Source: Ensifer adhaerens (GTDB taxonomy: Bacteria > Pseudomonadota > Alphaproteobacteria > Rhizobiales > Rhizobiaceae). Taken from it: a DNA stretch of 64,000 bases. The notes beneath the pieces are model-generated. The model ran no database searches, had not been told where the DNA came from, and was given only the letters and a program-made list of their open reading frames with translations. The translations under genes were made by a program, and so were the position numbers. Of the stretch, positions 44,682 to 51,664 are shown in pieces (the stretch's first letter is position 1; the number at the start of each line of letters is the position of its first letter). Location of the stretch: NCBI RefSeq assembly GCF_028993555.1, contig NZ_CP118611.1, forward strand, positions 924,001 through 988,000, given 5' to 3'.

Positions 44682-44694
44682 TTCAAATTTAGAA
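44682..44694. promoter_or_regulatory. weak copy of the putative WggR operator upstream of wgeA
   Basis: TTCAAATTTAGAA matches the core TTCAAAATTTGAA at 11 of 13 positions. It lies 223 bp upstream of wgeA, in the wgeA-wgdB gap. Position and similarity support a third regulator site; the match is weaker than the other two. Confidence 0.4.
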
Positions 44695-44701
44695 ATAAAT
44701 T

Positions 44702-44726
44702 GCCGGCGAAATTGAATTTCGCCGGC
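44702..44726 (-). terminator. terminator hairpin after wgdB
   Basis: Perfect 12-bp arms GCCGGCGAAATT / AATTTCGCCGGC with one central base, followed on the minus strand by an AT-rich tail (AATTTATTTCT). It lies 25 bp after the wgdB stop and separates wgdAB from the wge operon. Confidence 0.75.
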
Positions 44727-44751
44727 TTGGAGTGTTGTTTGACGCTCTGGT

Positions 44752-46170
44752 TCAGTCTTCGCGAAATGCGCGGTTCAGGCTGTCGGCAATTGGGGAGACC
44801 ATGTAGTCGATCGCCGAGCGTGGCTTGTGGACGATCAGGACTTCGGCAGGCATGCCGGGATAAAGCCGAATATCGGGGTTCGCACTAAGGGACGAAGCCG
44901 CAATGCGGGCACGCGCCACGTAGTAGGAGACGTTCGATTTCTCATCCACCGACTGGTCGGCCGCGACATAGCTGATCTCGCCGTCAAGAGGCAGGTGCGT
45001 GCGTTGATTGTAGGCCGTCAGCCGGATCTGCGTCTTCGACCCGATATCGATGCTGTCGATGTCGCGCGTGCCGACATGCATCTCGACGAGAAGCGGTTCG
45101 TCCTCAGGCACGATGTCGAGCAGCGGTTGGCCGGCCGAGACGGCGCTACCCGGCGTGCGGAGCTGAATATTGGTGACGATGCCCGTTTGAGGCGAGCGGA
45201 CGTCGAGGCGCGTCAGGACGTCCTTGGCGGCCACCATTCGCTCGTCAACATCGGAAAGTTCAAGTCGGGCCGTGGTGATTTCTCCGGCAATTTCCGACTG
45301 GAATTCATTCTCGATCCCGGTCAAGCCGAGTTCAGCGCCGGCTTCCGCCTTTTCGGATTGGGCCTTGTTGCCGGCGAGCTCGCCGCGGGTTGCGGCCAAT
45401 TCGCTGAGCTTGGCGTCGATCTCGATCAGCTTCGAGCGCTGCGCGTATTCCTTCTCGACCAGCGTCGCGATTGACGTGCGCTGTTCGGTAATCAGTTCGA
45501 TCTGGCGATCGGTTGCGCGGATCTGCTCCGCCAGTGATTTCGCTTTTTCGGAAAACTCCTCGATCGTCTTGCGCTGAACCTCCAGGCGACCGGTCTTGGC
45601 TTCGCGCCGCCTGTCGAAGAAGTTCGTTTCGGCCTTGATCGCGTCTTCGGCCGTAGCGTCAGATGTTGCCGTCAGGTCGTTCGGAAAGGCGATCGATTGC
45701 AATCCTGTTTGCTCCGCCCGCAGGCGCGCAAGTTTTGCGATCAGGCCAATGCGGCGACTTTGCAGCGCCTGAAGGTCAGAGCGGGCGCGCGTGTCCTCAA
45801 GCTTGAGCAGCGGCTGGCCGGCAACGACACGGTCACCCTCCTGGACCAGGAGCCGGTTCAAGATGCCGCCCTCGAAATGGCTGACGGTCTTGCGCTTCGA
45901 ATCAACCACGATGGTGCCGCTTGCGACCGAGGCGCTGCTCAGCTCCGTCGAGAAGGCCCAGCCGAAAAACCCGCCAAAGGCGACGAGAATGGTCGTGAGG
46001 CCCGCCAGAACCACGCCGCGCAATGGAGCCGTTGCGCTCTTTTCCAGATCGGTGTCGAGCCCCTGCAGAGGATTGGGTCTGTCGATGATGGCGGGGAGGT
46101 TCTCCCGGCCACCCGTCGTGATCACGCTCCGCGCATCGCGCGCGATCGGCAGTTTTGGCTTGTTTGTCAT
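44752..46170 (-). CDS. wgdB: type I secretion membrane fusion protein (WgdB/ExpD2-like, HlyD family)
   Basis: A 472-aa HlyD/PrtE-type adaptor. A cytosolic N-terminus is followed by a TM segment (GVVLAGLTTILVAFGGFFGW), the first lipoyl half (SGTIVVDSKRKTVSHFEGGI), a long coiled coil (about 150-300), the second lipoyl half (VRSPQTGIVTNIQLRTPGSA) and the C-terminal beta domain ending VHKPRSAIDYMVSPIADSLN. It overlaps wgdA by 4 bases. Together with WgdA and an outer-membrane TolC-type protein encoded elsewhere, it should export WgeA. Confidence 0.9.
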   Translation of the reverse strand: MTNKPKLPIARDARSVITTGGRENLPAIIDRPNPLQGLDTDLEKSATAPLRGVVLAGLTTILVAFGGFFGWAFSTELSSASVASGTIVVDSKRKTVSHFEGGILNRLLVQEGDRVVAGQPLLKLEDTRARSDLQALQSRRIGLIAKLARLRAEQTGLQSIAFPNDLTATSDATAEDAIKAETNFFDRRREAKTGRLEVQRKTIEEFSEKAKSLAEQIRATDRQIELITEQRTSIATLVEKEYAQRSKLIEIDAKLSELAATRGELAGNKAQSEKAEAGAELGLTGIENEFQSEIAGEITTARLELSDVDERMVAAKDVLTRLDVRSPQTGIVTNIQLRTPGSAVSAGQPLLDIVPEDEPLLVEMHVGTRDIDSIDIGSKTQIRLTAYNQRTHLPLDGEISYVAADQSVDEKSNVSYYVARARIAASSLSANPDIRLYPGMPAEVLIVHKPRSAIDYMVSPIADSLNRAFRED

Positions 46171-47912
46171 GCGGAAACGCCTTCCCGTCTCGGTTCGCCG
46201 GGGGTCATGGATGCGACCACGTCGGTGCGCGGTCCAAACTGTGTAATCCGACCGTTCTCAAGGACGAGCAGTTTGTCTGCCGCCTGCATGATGGTTGGCC
46301 GGTGGGCGATCATGATGACGATCGCGCCGTCGTTGCGGGCGCGGTCAATCGCACGGATCAATGCCCGCTCGCCGATCGAGTCGAGGTTGGCGTTCGGCTC
46401 GTCGAGGACGATCAGGCGAGGGCGGTCGTACAGGCAGCGGGCAAGCGCGATGCGTTGCCGCTGGCCGCCGGAGAGTGTGAGATGGCCATCGCCGACAGGT
46501 GTATCATAGCCGAGCGGCAGGCGACCGATCATGTCGTGCACGTCTGCAAGGCGAGCGGCCTCGAGCACCTTTTGAGGCTCGCCTTCCTCCATGCGTGAAA
46601 TGTTGTCGCGAATAGTGCCCTCGAGCAGCGAGACGGATTGCGGCAGGTAGCCGGTCATCTGCCCGAACGAGGAGCGCTCCCATAGATAGACGTTGTTGCC
46701 ATCCAGGAAGACGCCGCCCGTGGTCGGCTTCAAAATGCCGACAAGGAGACGGGCAAGCGTCGACTTGCCCGCAGCCGACGGCCCGACGATGCCGAGCACT
46801 TCGCCCGGCGAAAGCGAAAATCCGATGCCCTTGATGATCGGCACATCGAGACCGGGAGCGGCATAGACCAGCTTGTCGACAACGAGATCGCCTTGCGTGC
46901 GAGGCTGCGGCATCGTCTGGCGGACGGCGAGATCTTCCTTGAGTGCCGCCTCGATCCGGCGCCAGCTTGCAATCGCGAGCACCCATTGGCGCCAGTTTTC
47001 GATCATCGAATCAAATGGGGCGAGAAGGCGGCCGACAAGAATGGTTGTCGCCATCATCGCGCCGGGAGAGATCTCCTGCTTCATCACGAGAATCGAGCCT
47101 GTCGCCAGCGCTGCCGCCTGGATCATGAAGCGTATCGAGCGGGTGATGGAGGCCATCGCCTTGCTTCGGCTGCCGCTGACCTCGAGCGCATCCAGCGCAT
47201 GCAGCTGTGCCGCCCGCCACCGGCGGGCGAGAGCCGGGAGCATGCCCATTGCCTCAATCGCTTCGGCGTGGCGCAAGCTTGCACCAATTTTCGAGACCGC
47301 CTCGATATTGGCTTGATTGGCCTCTTTCATCAGCCGGCGAGTCAGCAAATCAGTCAGCAATCCACAACACACGAGCAGGGCAATCGAAATGGCGCCAAGA
47401 AGGCCGAACATCGGGTGCAACGCGAAGAGCACACCGAGGAAGATCGGCGACCAGGCGGCATCAAGCGGCGCACTGACGGCGGAGGTCGTGAGAAAGCTGC
47501 GCAGTTCAGCCAGATCCCGTAGTGACTGGGTCGCGCGGGTCAGCCCTTGATCGGCCGCCGCCTGTACCGCTGCTGTCAGAACCGGCAGGTTCAGCCAACG
47601 CACGACCGCACTGCCCATCGCCTGGAACGTCAGCGCCCGGATGTATTCGAGCACGCCATAGATGATGAGCGCGCCGATCACCAGAATCGTCAGCATGGTC
47701 AGCGTGTCCATGCTCTGGCTGTTGAGGACCCGGTCGTGGACCTGCATCATGTAAAGCGGCGTGGAGAGCTGCAAGATGCCGATGCAGGCGCTCAGCAGCG
47801 CTGCATAAATAAGTGCCAAAACGAACACGCGGCGTGCCTTCAAAATAAGCAGCCGTGGATCGTTTGCTCCATTTTGCGCCGTCTTTGGCCCAATTTGGTT
47901 CTTGCTAATCAT
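46167..47912 (-). CDS. wgdA: type I secretion ABC transporter (WgdA/ExpD1-like)
   Basis: A 581-aa PrtD/HlyB-class exporter. The TM domain (about 30-310) is followed by the nucleotide-binding domain: Walker A VGPSAAGKSTLARLLVGI, Q-loop TGYLPQSVSLLEGTI, signature TLSGGQRQRIALARCLY, Walker B RLIVLDEPNANLD, H-loop MIAHRPTIMQAADKLL. There is no N-terminal C39 peptidase domain, as expected for RTX export. Divergent from wggR; the 232-bp gap holds a palindromic operator. Confidence 0.92.
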   Translation of the reverse strand: MISKNQIGPKTAQNGANDPRLLILKARRVFVLALIYAALLSACIGILQLSTPLYMMQVHDRVLNSQSMDTLTMLTILVIGALIIYGVLEYIRALTFQAMGSAVVRWLNLPVLTAAVQAAADQGLTRATQSLRDLAELRSFLTTSAVSAPLDAAWSPIFLGVLFALHPMFGLLGAISIALLVCCGLLTDLLTRRLMKEANQANIEAVSKIGASLRHAEAIEAMGMLPALARRWRAAQLHALDALEVSGSRSKAMASITRSIRFMIQAAALATGSILVMKQEISPGAMMATTILVGRLLAPFDSMIENWRQWVLAIASWRRIEAALKEDLAVRQTMPQPRTQGDLVVDKLVYAAPGLDVPIIKGIGFSLSPGEVLGIVGPSAAGKSTLARLLVGILKPTTGGVFLDGNNVYLWERSSFGQMTGYLPQSVSLLEGTIRDNISRMEEGEPQKVLEAARLADVHDMIGRLPLGYDTPVGDGHLTLSGGQRQRIALARCLYDRPRLIVLDEPNANLDSIGERALIRAIDRARNDGAIVIMIAHRPTIMQAADKLLVLENGRITQFGPRTDVVASMTPGEPRREGVSA

Positions 47913-48088
47913 ATTGCCTCGTTTGCTGTCACGCGTGGCGATTTTCTGGATAAGTTCGTTGGGGTCTTGAGGAAGCTATTTTGTTTGTTATCACTTAAAT
48001 CACAGTGTTGCCGTGATAAGTGTGACACAATAATGGTGGAATGCTCAAGATAGTCGTATTCGGGGGGAGTAAAGGGGGCCAAAAATTG

Positions 48089-48103
48089 CTTCAAAATTTG
48101 AAG
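48089..48103. promoter_or_regulatory. putative WggR operator in the wgdA-wggR gap
   Basis: CTTCAAAATTTGAAG is a perfect palindrome around one central base. It lies 42 bp before wggR and 177 bp before wgdA, and shares its core with the palindrome before wgaA. In S. meliloti, ExpG is reported to bind this promoter region; identification of this exact site is my inference. Confidence 0.65.
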
Positions 48104-48144
48104 TAGTTTTTGAATATTGTAGTAATGCTTAGTTGGAGAGAGGG

Positions 48145-48717
48145 ATGAATCAAAAGATTCTCTATCCGTTCGCAGATTTCGGCGGCGCTGTTGCCATCCG
48201 CCCCGGGGATGACGCAGTTGGTGGTGCCGCTGAACACGAAGATATTGGCCAGGAGAGCGAAGCCTCCATGGTCAGCTATTTCGAGCTTGCGCGGATGATG
48301 GAGCGAGCAAGCAGGCGGTTTACCGGCCTGTTGCGCGCCGAGTTGACGAAGCTTGGTGTCGACGACATTGGCCCGGCGCAAGCCATGGTCCTGCTCGCGA
48401 TTGGCGATGCCGAAGTGTCCGTGGCCGAGCTTTTGGATCGCGGCCACTATGTCGGTTCCAACGTGTCCTACTATCTGAAGCAACTGGGCGATGGGGAATA
48501 TATCGACCGGGCTGCATCGCAGCGTGACCGGCGCTCGGCGCGCATTCGGCTTTCGGAAAAAGGCAGGCAGCTCTGCGAATCACTCAGGAAGGCTGCCGGT
48601 GCCTATGAGCGGGTGCTCAGCCACGGTGAGCAGGACCGGCGCAATCTCGAAACCGCATTTCAAACGCTGCACCGGCTTGAGCTGGTTTGGGGGAATGCGA
48701 CGCGCTACGGCATCTGA
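48145..48717 (+). CDS. wggR: MarR-family activator of galactoglucan genes (WggR/ExpG-like)
   Basis: A 190-aa protein. An N-terminal extension of about 40 residues (MNQKILYPFADFGGAVAIRP) precedes a MarR winged helix: FELARMMERASRRFTGLLRA, DIGPAQAMVLLAIGDAEVSV, AELLDRGHYVGSNVSYYLKQ, and the wing DRRSARIRLSEKGRQL. ATG 48145 has AGAGGG directly upstream; a TTG at 48133 would add four residues. In S. meliloti, ExpG activates the exp operons and works with phosphate- and quorum-dependent inputs (ExpR/Sin, PhoB, MucR). A palindrome precedes it, so autoregulation is possible. Confidence 0.85.
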   Translation: MNQKILYPFADFGGAVAIRPGDDAVGGAAEHEDIGQESEASMVSYFELARMMERASRRFTGLLRAELTKLGVDDIGPAQAMVLLAIGDAEVSVAELLDRGHYVGSNVSYYLKQLGDGEYIDRAASQRDRRSARIRLSEKGRQLCESLRKAAGAYERVLSHGEQDRRNLETAFQTLHRLELVWGNATRYGI

Positions 48718-48762
48718 GCCGCGGCGCGAACGCTGTCCTTTCATCGGTAAAAGGCTAGGAAC

Positions 48763-50016
48763 ATGCACGTAGCATTTGTACACCGGCGCGGCTTCTGCCA
48801 GTTCGCCGCGCTCGCGGCTCATTTGGCGCAAACCGGAAATGAAGTGACCCTGGTGACGGAAACCGTGGATCAACGGATTCCGTCCACGCGGGTCGTTCGC
48901 CACAGAGCCGAGCCAGGGCCACGGGCCAACGCGCAAATGGCAAGGCATCTGAGTGTCCCGGACCATCATGTCCGGATAGGTCACCGGGTCGCTGAGACCT
49001 TTGAGGCGATGGCGAAGCAGGGCCAGGTGCCCGATGTCATCGTCGGGCACACGGGCTGGGGCAGCATGATGTTCGTCAAGGACGTGCTGCCGAACGTTCC
49101 AGCGCTCGGCTACTGCGAGTTCTTCTATCGCGCTGACGGGGCGGACATCGGTTTTGCCCCGGACGACCAGCCCGATTCGGACACGCGAAAGCGGCTGCGC
49201 CTGCGCAATATGGCCCAGCTCCTGTCGCTGGAGGCGATGGATGGGGGTATCAGTCCGACCCATTGGCAAAGGAGCCTCTATCCGGCCGAACATCGCGGAC
49301 GCATCGCCGTTTGCCATGAGGGCGTCGATACGCGCGTCTTCCGACCGGATGCATCGGCCTCTCTCAAGCTCCCCGATGGGCGGGTGCTTAAGGCCGGCGC
49401 TCCGCCGATCGTCACGTTCGTCGCCCGCGATCTTGAGCCCTATCGCGGCTTTCCGCAGGCGCTTGCGGCAGCGGCGAAAGTCGCGCGGGCACATCCCGAT
49501 GCACTCTTCGTGTTCGTAGGCGGCGATGGCGTCAGCTACGGCGCTCCGCCGCCTGGCGGAGGCTCCTGGCGGGAGCACCTGCTTCAGTCCCTGGATGTGC
49601 CGGCCGACAGGTTCCTGTTTCCGGGCGTGGTGCCGCATGCCGTGTTGCGACAGCTCTTCCAGATTTCGGCGGCGCACATCTACCTGACCTATCCGTTCGT
49701 TCTTTCCTGGTCGGTGCTGGAGGCCATGGCCTGCGGCGCACTTGTCATCGGGTCGGACACGGCCCCGATGCAGGAAGTCGTGAGTTCCGGACGCAACGGC
49801 GTGCTTGTGCCATTCTTCGATACGGACGCGCTCGCAGGTGCTGTTTCCGATGCGTTGCGTCACCCGGAAAAGTATACCGACATGCGCGCGGCTGCCCGCC
49901 GGACGATCGAACAGCGGTTCCGGTTGGGCGATTGTATCGCGCGGCAGGTGATGTTGCTGGACAAGGCGACAAACAGTGCTTCTACCTCTAATATCTCACT
50001 GGTTTCATCTGCATAA
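48763..50016 (+). CDS. wgcA: GT4 glycosyltransferase (WgcA/ExpC-like)
   Basis: A 417-aa GT-B enzyme. N-terminal MHVAFVHRRGFCQFAALAAH, middle PDVIVGHTGWGSMMFVKDV and GYCEFFYRADGADIGFAPDD, and the donor domain VTFVARDLEPYRGFPQALAA, VFVGGDGVSYG, HIYLTYPFVLSWSVLEAMAC, IGSDTAPMQEVVSSGRNGVL. It follows wggR by 45 bp on the same strand and likely shares its transcript, as in S. meliloti where expG and expC are adjacent. Its stop overlaps the operator at 50013-50039. Confidence 0.85.
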   Translation: MHVAFVHRRGFCQFAALAAHLAQTGNEVTLVTETVDQRIPSTRVVRHRAEPGPRANAQMARHLSVPDHHVRIGHRVAETFEAMAKQGQVPDVIVGHTGWGSMMFVKDVLPNVPALGYCEFFYRADGADIGFAPDDQPDSDTRKRLRLRNMAQLLSLEAMDGGISPTHWQRSLYPAEHRGRIAVCHEGVDTRVFRPDASASLKLPDGRVLKAGAPPIVTFVARDLEPYRGFPQALAAAAKVARAHPDALFVFVGGDGVSYGAPPPGGGSWREHLLQSLDVPADRFLFPGVVPHAVLRQLFQISAAHIYLTYPFVLSWSVLEAMACGALVIGSDTAPMQEVVSSGRNGVLVPFFDTDALAGAVSDALRHPEKYTDMRAAARRTIEQRFRLGDCIARQVMLLDKATNSASTSNISLVSSA

Positions 50017-50039
50017 TACTTCAAAATCTGAAGTATTAT
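50013..50039. promoter_or_regulatory. putative WggR operator upstream of wgaA
   Basis: Perfect 11-bp arms ATAATACTTCA / TGAAGTATTAT surround AAATC. The core ACTTCAAAATCTGAAGTA repeats the site at 48089 with one change. It overlaps the wgcA stop and lies about 140 bp before wgaA. No T-run follows, so an operator is favoured over a terminator. Confidence 0.68.
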
Positions 50040-50106
50040 TTCACGAAAAACGCAAATATCACTTATTGTGCACTGCAAATAACCTTGATATGCTTCTCGT
50101 ATGATC

Positions 50107-50143
50107 TTGAATTCGCCGATGTATTTCGTTTCGGCGAATTCAA
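50107..50143 (+). promoter_or_regulatory. inverted repeat in the wgaA leader
   Basis: Perfect 13-bp arms TTGAATTCGCCGA / TCGGCGAATTCAA with an 11-nt loop, 36 bp before the wgaA GTG. It could be a leader hairpin (mRNA stability or translation) or a second protein-binding palindrome; no T-run. Confidence 0.55.
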
Positions 50144-50179
50144 CTTCAGAGGGAACTTGTTCATATTTGAGGGTGGCGC

Positions 50180-51664
50180 GTGCAAGAGTTGATGTCTTCT
50201 GGCGTGAGGTATTCGCAGGCGAAGCGAAAGCTGGTGGTGGCATCTGATCATGACAGGGCGAGTGTCGAAGGTAGCGGCATCGAGCACCTGGTTCATTTCC
50301 TTCCCACGGGCGATCGGGCCCAGACCACTCTCGAAAACGTATTCCCGCTGATCGGGCTCGCCTTCTCGAAAGAGGGGGAGGAGGACCTTGCGGAAAGGCT
50401 CGTGTCCTTGCGTGCGCTTGGCACTGTGCCGGATTTCCCGGTCAAGCGGTTGAGTGCGCACACCGCGGCAGAAAGTGCCGCCATCATTCAGGCGTTGGTC
50501 GATGGCGGTGTCGGGCGCCTTGCGCGATTTTCGAGTGCGATCACGTCGGAACTTGCTCTGTTGCGCCGCGAGCGCGAAACGCTGCTCGAAAATTATCGTG
50601 CGCTCGAAGACGCCTTCCAGGCCCGCAATTGGGAGCCGGTCACCGAGGTCTTTGCGCACGATCCCTATGTCGACCCCAAGGATGAAGGCATCGGCCATCT
50701 GATCGCCAATGCTTTTGTCGAGCAGCTCCTGCCGGTTTCCAGTCATGGCGTCGCAGGCATCGCGCTCCACTTCAATTCCGTTCCGAGAGACGGTGGTGAA
50801 CTGGTCGTTGTCCTCAGTTATGTCGAAAGCGGCGAGGGCGTTGCGGAATGGTCCGTTCCGTTTTCACAGCTGGTTCCAACCTGGAACTTCTTCGCCTTGC
50901 CGCGCACCTGCGGCGGCGGTGCCAGAACCGTGCGGGTGAGGGTGTCGACGACCGGCTCGGAAACCATTGGCCTTTCGCTCGGCTACCCCATTGCCAGCGA
51001 GCACTACACGGCACGCTCAGAAACGCGTCACGCAGACCTTGATCTGCGTCCGCTCGCGTTTCGCGTCTACACGGGCCTTCCCGGCGTCAAGCCGACACGC
51101 ATGCCCAACATGATCGCGCCGACGGCACTGCTCGACGGTCACTTCATCGAGGATTACCGGCTGTCGGTGGATCTGCTCAGCCAGATCGTTGACGTCTCCG
51201 TCACCCCGGTCGTTCCTGAGTTTCAAACGGTACGCTTCCTTGAGCACGACAACGCAGTAGTCTGCCATCCGCTGGCGAGCGGTGTGTCGGCCGGCGCGAT
51301 CGGTCGCGCGATTGAGCCGGGAACCATATCGTTTTCAGCAAGCGCCATCGTCGATCACCCGAAGGGAGCGCCAGCGGCCGTCAGTTTCCTGCTCGCTCCA
51401 GCGAATTCGAACCCACGCTCGGAAGTCGCCGAACTCGCCCGCAAGGGCTCGGTCAAGCCTTCCGCATTCTTCAGCGGATGGCGCGAGGTCACGAACCAGC
51501 AGCCGATCAACATCAACTTCCAATTAGACGAGCCGGTGCGTCAGCCCATGGATCTGATGATCCTCAGTCGGGCAGTGACCGACTCCGTCGATTTTTCCTG
51601 GCTAAAGGTATCGGGCTTCCGGATGGTAAAGCAGTCGGGTGGTGCGTCTCATGTTCAGCAATAG
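50180..51664 (+). CDS. wgaA: galactoglucan cluster protein of unknown fold (WgaA/ExpA1-like)
   Basis: A 494-aa protein. No catalytic motif is evident. A helical stretch (about 115-145, ITSELALLRRERETLLENYR) is followed by a beta-rich half (for example VVVLSYVESGEGVAEWSVPF, FRVYTGLPGVKPTRMPNMIA) that looks like carbohydrate-binding sandwich folds. The start is GTG 50180 with GAGGG 6 nt upstream; the ATG at 50192 is too far from it. First gene of the wga operon and overlaps wgaB. A chain-length, assembly or scaffolding role is possible. Confidence 0.75.
   Translation: MQELMSSGVRYSQAKRKLVVASDHDRASVEGSGIEHLVHFLPTGDRAQTTLENVFPLIGLAFSKEGEEDLAERLVSLRALGTVPDFPVKRLSAHTAAESAAIIQALVDGGVGRLARFSSAITSELALLRRERETLLENYRALEDAFQARNWEPVTEVFAHDPYVDPKDEGIGHLIANAFVEQLLPVSSHGVAGIALHFNSVPRDGGELVVVLSYVESGEGVAEWSVPFSQLVPTWNFFALPRTCGGGARTVRVRVSTTGSETIGLSLGYPIASEHYTARSETRHADLDLRPLAFRVYTGLPGVKPTRMPNMIAPTALLDGHFIEDYRLSVDLLSQIVDVSVTPVVPEFQTVRFLEHDNAVVCHPLASGVSAGAIGRAIEPGTISFSASAIVDHPKGAPAAVSFLLAPANSNPRSEVAELARKGSVKPSAFFSGWREVTNQQPININFQLDEPVRQPMDLMILSRAVTDSVDFSWLKVSGFRMVKQSGGASHVQQ

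Noticed and set aside
50013..50039. The palindrome after wgcA considered as a transcription terminator
   Set aside because: It is AT-rich without a T-run, and its core recurs in the wgdA-wggR gap, which fits an operator better.
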